DNA of 64,000 nt from CALHVX01 sp964640725 (GTDB lineage Bacteria > Pseudomonadota > Gammaproteobacteria > Pseudomonadales > Azotimanducaceae): contig CAZXIJ010000012.1 of assembly GCA_964640725.1 (NCBI GenBank), positions 1-64,000 on the forward strand, read 5' to 3'. The translations under genes and the position numbers were made by a program. This document shows positions 23,846 through 30,343 of this stretch, piece by piece; the first letter of the stretch is position 1, and each line of letters opens with the position of its first letter. The notes below the pieces were generated by a model, which saw only the letters and a program-made list of their open reading frames with translations, was not told the origin of the DNA and made no database searches.

Positions 23846-25339
23846 CTACTGTTCTTTTCGGTAATCCAGCGGCGGATCCCGATCGCCGAGCAGCGGGGCG
23901 TAGCGAAAGTCGGCGCCCCGGCGCCGGCGAAATTCTGCGGTCGCAGTGCGGATCAGCGCCGCATCGTCGAGCAGCTGCGCACCGCTGAGCGCCAGGGTCC
24001 GGGCCGCCAGCATCATACCCTTGTGGCCGATGCTCATGCCCCCCGCCGCCACCGCCTGCCAGGTGTGCGCCGGCGTGCCCGGCACCCAGGTTGCCGCGAC
24101 AAAACCAACGGTTGGCACCTGCCAGCTGACATCGCCGACGTCGGTGGAGCCCCAGCGCTGGGCCATGCGAAAGGGCGCAACCTGCGCTGCGCTCGCGAGC
24201 GGTCGCAGCTCGCCGGGGAGTGTTTCGCGCAGCTGTTCCGCAAAGCGTCGCTCCGCTGCCGTGTAACGGACCCCGCCCAAACGCTGCAGCTGGCCGTGAA
24301 CCGCCCTGGCGAGGGTTTCGTTCGGCAGCACGGGGTAGTTGCCGTGCATGACCTCGACGCTCATCGTCGTCTGCGTGCCGACCGCTGCGGCGCCCGCAAT
24401 CTCGACCACGCGATCAAACAGCGCCGCGGCGCGATCGCGATCCGGGTGGCGCACGTAATAGTAGACTTCGGCGCGCTCCGGCACGATGTTTGGCGCGGCG
24501 CCGCCATCGGTAATGACGTAGTGAATGCGGCTTACGCTCGGCACGTGCTCGCGCATCAGGTTGACCATGTAGTTCATGGCCTCGACCCCGTCCAGCGCGG
24601 AGCGCCCCCGCTCCGGGGCCTGCGCGGCATGGCTGGGCACGCCCTTGAACACAAAGCGCCCGGATTTGTTGGCTGTGGTGCTGGCAGCAGAGGCGTCGTT
24701 ACCGTCGCCCGGGTGCCAGTGCAGCATGACATCAACACCGTCGAATACGCCGGCCCGGGCCAGGTACACCTTGCCGCTGCCGCCCTCCTCCGCCGGCGTG
24801 CCGAAGACCTTGATCGTGCCGCTGGCGCCGGTTGCCTTGAGCCGCTGCGCCAGAGCCGCGCCGGCCGCCGCCGAGGCAGAGCCAAAGAGATGATGACCAC
24901 AGGCGTGGCCGCCGTTGCCGCCATCGATCGGCGAGCGCTCCGGCACCGCGGCCTGCGACAAGCCAGGCAACGCATCGTATTCCGCCAGGATGCCGATCAC
25001 CGGGCGACCGCGCCCGGCCGTTGCCACAAACGCCGTCGGGATCTTGCCGGCACCGCGCTGAATGCGAAAGCCCGCATCGCCAAGAAACCCTGTGAGCGCC
25101 TGCGCGCTGCGGGTTTCCTGGTAACCGAACTCCGCGGCCTGCCATATCGTGTCTGCAAGGTCAGTGACCTGAGGAGCCCGGGCATCCAGCCATTGCAGCA
25201 TCTCCTCATTGCTGTCAGCGACTGCGCCGGATACAAACGCCAGGAGCAATCCGCAATATGCGGTCAGCCGGCGGGCAAAAGACAGCACGAAAGACAGCAC
25301 GAAAGACAGCAGGCAAGACAGGGCAGGATCAGTCATCAT
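23846..25339 (-). CDS. Exported M20 family amidohydrolase (AbgB-like)
   Basis: About 497 residues. The N-terminus is an unusually long hydrophobic signal segment (LSCLLSFVLSFVLSF, then LTAYCGLLLAFVSGAVA). The catalytic part matches M20D/AbgB-type amidohydrolases: AEYDALPGL, GHACGHHLFG (metal-binding Cys/His), GTPAEEGGSGK with the catalytic glutamates, HWHPGD, and the dimerisation domain from about 230. These enzymes cleave N-acyl or p-aminobenzoyl-glutamate-type amides; the substrate here is unknown, in the periplasm. ATG at 25339 is preferred over a TTG five codons earlier. The leader's 12-bp repeats are listed separately. Confidence 0.85.
   Translation of the reverse strand: MMTDPALSCLLSFVLSFVLSFARRLTAYCGLLLAFVSGAVADSNEEMLQWLDARAPQVTDLADTIWQAAEFGYQETRSAQALTGFLGDAGFRIQRGAGKIPTAFVATAGRGRPVIGILAEYDALPGLSQAAVPERSPIDGGNGGHACGHHLFGSASAAAGAALAQRLKATGASGTIKVFGTPAEEGGSGKVYLARAGVFDGVDVMLHWHPGDGNDASAASTTANKSGRFVFKGVPSHAAQAPERGRSALDGVEAMNYMVNLMREHVPSVSRIHYVITDGGAAPNIVPERAEVYYYVRHPDRDRAAALFDRVVEIAGAAAVGTQTTMSVEVMHGNYPVLPNETLARAVHGQLQRLGGVRYTAAERRFAEQLRETLPGELRPLASAAQVAPFRMAQRWGSTDVGDVSWQVPTVGFVAATWVPGTPAHTWQAVAAGGMSIGHKGMMLAARTLALSGAQLLDDAALIRTATAEFRRRRGADFRYAPLLGDRDPPLDYRKEQ
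25278..25310 (-). repeat. 12-bp in-frame tandem repeat in a signal peptide
   Basis: Two full copies of a 12-base unit (25278-25289, 25290-25301) and a 9-base partial (25302-25310). Read on the minus strand they encode repeated Val-Leu-Ser-Phe in the hydrophobic core of the amidohydrolase signal peptide, so copy-number change would lengthen or shorten the core by four residues without a frameshift. Confidence 0.75.
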
Positions 25340-25425
25340 CAGTCCGTCAGGCAAAGCGAGCGCCCAGTGTACCCGCGGCAGCGAGCGCGGTCAGGCAGGC
25401 AAGCGCAGGCGAGGATCGATTGACC

Positions 25426-26160
25426 ATGCAGCACAAACCAAGGCGGCCAATATTGCGGCGCGCGTTGCTCACAGTACTCACCGGGCTACTGACCGCGTGC
25501 GCGACGGCGCCGCCGGTGCCGGAATTGCCCGGCGCAGTGCCGGACGATTTTCCCGGGGAGCGCTACCGTCAGAATACCGGCAGCGTGCTGCGCATCGATG
25601 GCGGCCGGCTGGTGCTCAAGGTCTACCGGGGCGGTCGCCTCAAGCACCTGGGCCACAACCACGTCATCACCTCGGATGCGATCGCCGGCCTGCTCTGGCT
25701 GTCAGCAGGCGCCAGCGCAGGCACCGACGCCGACGCCGCAAACGGCTATGCCGACCTGTACGTGCCGTTGGCATCCCTGATCGTCGATCCGCCTGCTGCC
25801 CGGCAGGCGGCCGGGCCGGATTTTTCCAGCGAGCCCAGTGACCGGGACCGGGAAGGGACGCGCCGCAATCTGCTGGGCCCCAAAGTGCTGGATGCAGCCA
25901 ACCACCCGTACCTGCGCGCAACCATCGACCTGACATCCTCGCAAACCGGCAAGGTGATGTTTGGCGTCGCCGGCAAGCAGACCAGTCACAACCTGCCCTT
26001 TGCGGTGGAGCGCCAGCCCGACGGCTCGCTCACGGTCAGCGCCAGCTTCGAGCTGACCCACGAAGCCCTCGGCATCCGTCCGTTTACCGCCCTGGGCGGC
26101 GCCATCGCGGTGGCCGACCCGATCCGGGTCGCCGTGACCCTGCAGGCTCGGCCAGGCTAG
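25426..26160 (+). CDS. YceI-like lipoprotein
   Basis: A 244-residue lipoprotein: basic N-terminus, hydrophobic LLTVLTGLLTACAT with lipobox LTAC. The mature part has the YceI/lipid-binding beta-barrel pattern: YRQNTGSVLRIDGGRLVLKVYRGG (as two pieces), HLGHNHVITSDAIAG, an ADLYVPLASLIVD strand, and ATIDLTSSQTGKVMFGVAGK. YceI proteins bind long-chain isoprenoid or fatty amphiphiles in the periplasm. It diverges from the amidohydrolase gene; the ATG at 25426 has GAGG 11 bases upstream. A short inverted repeat (CCTGAA/TTCAGG, 26172-26189) follows the stop. Confidence 0.82.
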   Translation: MQHKPRRPILRRALLTVLTGLLTACATAPPVPELPGAVPDDFPGERYRQNTGSVLRIDGGRLVLKVYRGGRLKHLGHNHVITSDAIAGLLWLSAGASAGTDADAANGYADLYVPLASLIVDPPAARQAAGPDFSSEPSDRDREGTRRNLLGPKVLDAANHPYLRATIDLTSSQTGKVMFGVAGKQTSHNLPFAVERQPDGSLTVSASFELTHEALGIRPFTALGGAIAVADPIRVAVTLQARPG

Positions 26161-26253
26161 GACCGAGAGTGCCTGAAAGCCGATTCAGGAACCGTTCAGG
26201 CCCAGGGCTTAGGGTCAGTAGCTCCCCCGAAAGGGCCAGCTTGAGGGACGGTC

Positions 26254-26736
26254 ATGGCACAGCAATCGGCAAGCATTCCGGCCCTGGCGGGCCTGCTCAT
26301 CAGTCTGGCCATCCTGGGCGCAGCCCCGCCGGCGCTGGCACTGACGCGCAGCGATGCCGCGCCCCCGGCCACGGCTGTGAGCAGCTTGCTGGACCATGCC
26401 GAGACCGAATCGGTGCCGTCCATCCCGTCCGTCGAGCGGATCGAGCACTGGGAGACCCTGGGCACTCAGCACGTGTTGCTCAGCGTCGACGCCAGCCGCA
26501 CCTACCTGCTCACGCTGAGCCGCAACTGCCACTCTCTGAGCTGGGCCCAGAGCGTGAACGTATCGCGCTCCGGCAGCGACATCTGGGCTGAGTTCGACTA
26601 TCTGAAGGTTGACGGCACACGCTGCGCCATCGGCGAGATTCACCAGCTCAGCCGCAACGCGGTCGGCGACGCGGTGCAGGCCCTGACGCCTGCGGACCGG
26701 TCCTTTAGCTCGGCAGGAAGTGCACCGGATAACTGA
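26254..26736 (+). CDS. Exported protein resembling DUF6491 family
   Basis: A 160-residue protein with a signal peptide (ALAGLLISLAILGAAPPALA). The mature part has two cysteines in the pattern YLLTLSRNCHSLSWAQSVNV and DGTRCAIGEIHQL, about 35 residues apart, which resembles the small exported DUF6491 proteins of gammaproteobacteria; a disulfide between them is likely. Function unknown. Its 3' end overlaps the convergent AgmX/TonB-type gene by 32 bases. It follows yceI by 93 bases and may share its promoter. Confidence 0.65.
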   Translation: MAQQSASIPALAGLLISLAILGAAPPALALTRSDAAPPATAVSSLLDHAETESVPSIPSVERIEHWETLGTQHVLLSVDASRTYLLTLSRNCHSLSWAQSVNVSRSGSDIWAEFDYLKVDGTRCAIGEIHQLSRNAVGDAVQALTPADRSFSSAGSAPDN

Positions 26737-27664
26737 TCGTCGTGGTCCGCACGTCGCGGGTCCCGAAGTCGAACAGCTTGATTCGGTTGATGATCTTGGC
26801 GATCACCGCATCGTCCGTCAGCTCTGAGGCAACAACTTTGCAGTCCTTGACGCGGCCATTCGGATCGATGATCAGCTCCAGCACCACTTTGCCCTGCAGC
26901 GACGGGTCGCTGCGCAGCGCGCGGTTGTAGATTGCAAAGATCGCGCCCTTGTTGGCGTCGAAGATGCGGCGGATGTCCTCGATGCTGCGCGAGCGCGCAT
27001 CGCTGACCTGATTCCTGGGCTTGCGTGCTCCGCCCTGCCCCGAGCTCTGCTTCGGCGCCTCGACCCGCGTGGTCTCGCGGCCCGCCAGCGCCACCCCACC
27101 GGTCTCGCTCGACAGCGCAGCGACGTTAACGCCGGCGCTCCGCGCGCTGTGTTTGGAGGTCAGCAGCGAGCGGTCAATGGTCGCGGCACTGCCCGCGCCC
27201 CGGGAGATGGACCCGGTGGCCTGCAGCTTGCTCGTATCGACCGCCTCGCGCATGTCGGCGAAAGCGTCCTTGAACTGCAGCAGCCCGGAGGTCGCGGCCT
27301 TTTCCCGGGCCTGGTCGACCTTCGGCTCGGGCTTGGGCTCAGGCTTCTTCAGCTTGGGCTTGGGCTTCTCTTTCGGCGGCTCCACGGGTTTCGGCTTTTC
27401 CTGCTTGACCTCCGGTTTGGGCGGGGGCGGCGGGATCGGCTTGGCCTTGGGCTTCTCGAGCAGTATGCGAGCGAGCTGCGGCGGCAATTCTTCCAGTTCC
27501 TCGCGCTGCACTTCGGGCACCGGCAGCAGCGGTATCACAACACCGCCGATGGTCACTGCGATCACGCAGGCGATCAGCAGCTGGCGAAACTTTTTCGCGT
27601 CTTCCCGGCCAATGTCCCAGGGCAGGGGAAAAGCAGCAGCAATATTCAGCGTGGCAGCACTCAT
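26705..27664 (-). CDS. AgmX/PglI-TonB-type energy transducer
   Basis: A 319-residue protein anchored by one transmembrane helix (LLIACVIAVTIGGVVIPLL, about 29-47). A Pro/Lys-rich periplasm-spanning arm follows (KPIPPPPPKPEVKQEKPKP, about 75-93, continuing to 120), then a Ser/Gly/Ala-rich middle, and a C-terminal TonB-like/AgmX domain: IFDANKGAIFAIYNRALRSD, QGKVVLELIIDPNGRVKDC. This is the layout of TonB and of the AgmX-domain proteins GltG/GltJ in Myxococcus gliding motility. It is the last gene of the ExbB-ExbD-ExbD unit and would carry force or energy from the channel to the outer membrane. ATGA overlap with the upstream ExbD gene. Confidence 0.85.
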   Translation of the reverse strand: MSAATLNIAAAFPLPWDIGREDAKKFRQLLIACVIAVTIGGVVIPLLPVPEVQREELEELPPQLARILLEKPKAKPIPPPPPKPEVKQEKPKPVEPPKEKPKPKLKKPEPKPEPKVDQAREKAATSGLLQFKDAFADMREAVDTSKLQATGSISRGAGSAATIDRSLLTSKHSARSAGVNVAALSSETGGVALAGRETTRVEAPKQSSGQGGARKPRNQVSDARSRSIEDIRRIFDANKGAIFAIYNRALRSDPSLQGKVVLELIIDPNGRVKDCKVVASELTDDAVIAKIINRIKLFDFGTRDVRTTTISYPVHFLPS

Positions 27665-28152
27665 GATGCAGCCTCGGCTTCAACCTTGTTGACCGCCAGG
27701 GAAATCTTCGCGAAGTCCGTGCTCTGGCAGGTCATCATGATCTGCTTCAGCAGCCAGTACGGCAGGGCACGGTCACCCATGATCGTGATCTCGAAGCCGC
27801 CTTCCGGCACCTGGCCTTTGCGCGCCGCCTGATACTCCAGCTCGGTCTTCAGCCCGTCGATGACATCGACTTGGTCCTGCGACAGGTCAGAAACCCGGGC
27901 CACAGCCCGTCCCTGCACAACCAGGTCGTCGGCGCTGACCGAGATGGTCAGCCGGTTTTCCGGGCGCTGCTCGCTGGATGAATCCGGGAGCTTGATGTCG
28001 CTGCTGGTCTGCAGCACTTCCACTTCGGAAGAGTTCACCATCAGGAAAAATACCAGGATGGTAAAGATGTCCATGAGGGACACCAGATTCAGCGGTGCTG
28101 ACTTGCGGTTCTTCTGCTTGTCGCGGCGGGCACGATGGTGATGTTTGCTCAC
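27661..28152 (-). CDS. ExbD/TolR-type protein, membrane Asp retained
   Basis: A 163-residue protein with a basic cytoplasmic N-terminus, one transmembrane helix (LNLVSLMDIFTILVFFLMVN, 21-40) and a periplasmic domain. D28 in that helix lines up with the proton-path aspartate of ExbD/TolR. The C-terminal GFEITIMGDRALPYWLLKQI segment fits the periplasmic ExbD fold. Together with the ExbB-type channel it should form a proton-driven stator. It overlaps both neighbours by four bases, indicating a tightly coupled operon. Confidence 0.88.
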   Translation of the reverse strand: MSKHHHRARRDKQKNRKSAPLNLVSLMDIFTILVFFLMVNSSEVEVLQTSSDIKLPDSSSEQRPENRLTISVSADDLVVQGRAVARVSDLSQDQVDVIDGLKTELEYQAARKGQVPEGGFEITIMGDRALPYWLLKQIMMTCQSTDFAKISLAVNKVEAEAAS

Positions 28153-28694
28153 GAGCGTGGCTCCGCTGCCGTCGTTGCCGCAGCAACAGCGTTCGGATTC
28201 GCCGCCGGGCTGTCACCCAGGGAGATCACCGGGAACAGCTCGGCCTGCACCACATCGATGCCTTGCACCGCGGGATAAGACCGGACCCGGTCCATGACCG
28301 ACACCAGCGTCTGGTAATCCGTTTCCTGCTCCAGCAGCACGGTAATGTCCTGCTTGTCGGGCATGCGCCGCTTGAGCTCCTGCATGACCGCAGTCAGGCC
28401 GGCAAAGTCGTGTCTGTCGTCTTTCATGGGCAGGGTCTTAATGACGCCCCCACGGCCATCCGCGACCTTGAGGCCCGTCGCCTGAACCACGACTTCCAGA
28501 TGCACTGCATCAGGATCAAAGGCGCTGTCCGCAGCCTCGCCGGTGGGAAAATTCAGATCGATCACCGTGGTGTGCGTAAAAACCATGGAAAGCAGCAGCA
28601 CTGGCACCAGCACGATCATGAGGTTCATGAACGGCGTGACGTCCAGGTCTGCCGCTTCCTGGCTGCGGCGGGCACGTTGCCTGATACGGGACAT
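28149..28694 (-). CDS. ExbD/TolR-type protein, Asp replaced by Asn
   Basis: A 181-residue second ExbD paralogue. Its transmembrane region reads DVTPFMNLMIVLVPVLLLSM (18-37). The DxTP motif is canonical, but the aspartate three residues further on, needed for proton flow in ExbD/TolR, is N24. The periplasmic domain (PDKQDITVLLEQETDYQTLV) is otherwise normal. In a mixed ring with the Asp-bearing paralogue it may act as a structural or regulatory subunit. Overlaps the next ExbD gene by four bases. Confidence 0.88.
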   Translation of the reverse strand: MSRIRQRARRSQEAADLDVTPFMNLMIVLVPVLLLSMVFTHTTVIDLNFPTGEAADSAFDPDAVHLEVVVQATGLKVADGRGGVIKTLPMKDDRHDFAGLTAVMQELKRRMPDKQDITVLLEQETDYQTLVSVMDRVRSYPAVQGIDVVQAELFPVISLGDSPAANPNAVAAATTAAEPRS

Positions 28695-28721
28695 GGCGTG
28701 TTCCTGTCAGAGTCGCTGGCT

Positions 28722-29369
28722 TCAGGCCGCAGCCGTCTTCTCTTCGCCTTCCATGGAGTTCACGAACTTGACGACCGCGATCTCCAGACTCTCGACAATG
28801 GCACTGGTCTTGCTCTGCAGCAGCGAGTGCACCAGCAGCAAGGGGATCGCCACCATCAGGCCGAAGGCCGTCGTGTTCATGGCGATGGAGATGCTCTGAG
28901 ACAGCAGCGTCGCCTTTTCTGCCGGGTCAGCATTGGCCACCGCGGTGAAAGCGGCGATCAGGCCGATGATGGTGCCGAGCAGCCCGAGCAGCGTCGCGAT
29001 GTTGGCAAAGGTTGCCAGGTACTGAGTGCGCCGCTCGATGTTCGGCAGGATTTCCAGCAGCCCTTCCTCCATGGCGTACTCGATATCGTCACGCCGGTGC
29101 GAGGTCGAACGGCGAGCGATGCCGTCCGTCAGGATTCGGGACATGGCAGACTTGGAGCTGCCCGTCAGGTTCTGCAGCTCCTTCAGCCGGCGCTGCTTCA
29201 GCAGCGGCAACATGGCCTTGAAGTCGCGGCGATTCACGCGCGTCTGATTGCTCAGGTAGAAAAAGCGCTCCAGCGCAATGGCAATGCCGATCGCCAGCAC
29301 GACGGCTATGGGGTACATGAAGGGTCCGCCTTCCTGAAAGAAACTCACCACTGTGGTGTACAGGTCCAT
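28722..29369 (-). CDS. MotA/TolQ/ExbB-type proton channel
   Basis: A 215-residue inner-membrane protein with three transmembrane helices: PFMYPIAVVLAIGIAIALE (16-34), FANIATLLGLLGTIIGLIAA (about 121-140) and TTAFGLMVAIPLLLVHSL (about 165-182). The TLLGLLGTIIGL and NTTAFGLMVAIP motifs are those of ExbB/TolQ, including the polar threonines that line the proton path. It would form the pentameric channel around the ExbD-type helices. It lies 27 bases upstream of the first ExbD gene. Confidence 0.92.
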   Translation of the reverse strand: MDLYTTVVSFFQEGGPFMYPIAVVLAIGIAIALERFFYLSNQTRVNRRDFKAMLPLLKQRRLKELQNLTGSSKSAMSRILTDGIARRSTSHRRDDIEYAMEEGLLEILPNIERRTQYLATFANIATLLGLLGTIIGLIAAFTAVANADPAEKATLLSQSISIAMNTTAFGLMVAIPLLLVHSLLQSKTSAIVESLEIAVVKFVNSMEGEEKTAAA

Positions 29370-29375
29370 CGGATA

Positions 29376-29675
29376 CTACTCCTCGCTATCCGCCGATCGA
29401 TTCAATGTGTCAAAGTACTCGAGCTCCCGACGATAGGACGGCGGGTACAGCTTTCGAAATACTTCTGCTTCGGTGAAGTCAGCCTTCACCTGCAGGTCTG
29501 GCAAGCCTTCCGGCGATTGCCAGGGCAAGATATACAGGACTTTCGGCAGTTCCTGATTGCCTGAGATCACGGTTTCATCCAGCTCAATGCGGCTGCGCTC
29601 CGCGGCCGACGCAATTGCGACAGGCAGCACACAGAACAGCACAAGGGCGGCAAGGTGACGCAGGGGCTGGTTCAT
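29376..29675 (-). CDS. Small exported protein of the ExbBDD-AgmX unit
   Basis: About 99 residues with a signal peptide (LAALVLFCVLPVAIASA) and a mature part of about 70 residues, with ELDETVISGNQELPKVLYIL then PWQSPEG and a charged C-terminus ending in Glu-Glu. No named family was recognised. It starts just after the TPR lipoprotein and ends six bases before the ExbB gene, so it is an integral operon member. ATG at 29675 has AGGG eight bases upstream; a GTG at 29681 overlapping the upstream stop is the alternative. Confidence 0.7.
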   Translation of the reverse strand: MNQPLRHLAALVLFCVLPVAIASAAERSRIELDETVISGNQELPKVLYILPWQSPEGLPDLQVKADFTEAEVFRKLYPPSYRRELEYFDTLNRSADSEE

Positions 29676-29677
29676 GC

Positions 29678-30343
29678 TCACGACCCTGTCCGCCGCTCAA
29701 GATCAAGCACCCAGCCAGCCACCTTTCGGTCGGGCTCGACCGACAGGTTCTGATACTGACGGTAGGCACCAAGCGCTTCCTGCAAACGTCCCAGATACAG
29801 CTCGTAAAGAATGCCGAGGTTCAGGTACACGTCCGCGGAATCAGGCTGCGCCGACAGGCACTTCAGGTAATGGTTTTCCGCCTGGGCAAAGTCGCCCATC
29901 TGTCGCGACAGGACCCCGAGCTGGTTGTAAGCCGCGCAGTTGGCCGGGTTCGCGGCGATCGCTTTGCGAAACGCCAGCCGGGCCTCCTCTTCGTTGTCGA
30001 GCTTGAGATAAACCTGGCCCAGGTTGACCCAGGGGCCCGCCAGCTCCGGCTGGCTATCGGTCACCTGCCGCAGCAGGCGTTCTGCGGTCGGGTAGTCCTG
30101 AGCTTTAAGGGCAACGACCGCCTGCTCAAACAGCTCGGCGTTGCGGCCCCGGACCTTCGGTGCCGGCGCCAGCTCGATTGGCGCGCCAGCGCCAGTCCGG
30201 GCTGCGCTGCGGGCGCTGGATCCGGGCTCGACCGCGCCGGGCTTGGGACCGGTGCCCGACAGGCAGCCCGACAGCAGTACGGGCAGCATCAACGTTGCCA
30301 GCCGGCGCGCCCAGCGCGCCGGGTCAGTGTATGCGTTCCACAT
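29678..30343 (-). CDS. TPR lipoprotein
   Basis: A 221-residue lipoprotein: signal LATLMLPVLLSGCLSG with lipobox LSGC. After a short disordered stretch, residues about 75-205 hold three to four tetratricopeptide repeats (YPTAERLLRQVTDSQPELAG, PWVNLGQVYLKLDNEEEARL, AAYNQLGVLSRQMGDFAQAE). It is likely outer-membrane-anchored and a scaffold for the ExbBDD-AgmX machine. Its start overlaps the 3' end of the larger TPR gene by 20 bases. Confidence 0.82.
   Translation of the reverse strand: MWNAYTDPARWARRLATLMLPVLLSGCLSGTGPKPGAVEPGSSARSAARTGAGAPIELAPAPKVRGRNAELFEQAVVALKAQDYPTAERLLRQVTDSQPELAGPWVNLGQVYLKLDNEEEARLAFRKAIAANPANCAAYNQLGVLSRQMGDFAQAENHYLKCLSAQPDSADVYLNLGILYELYLGRLQEALGAYRQYQNLSVEPDRKVAGWVLDLERRTGS

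Noticed and set aside
26172..26189. Rho-independent terminator after yceI
   Set aside because: Stem is only six pairs with a six-base loop and no T-run; left as an inverted repeat only.
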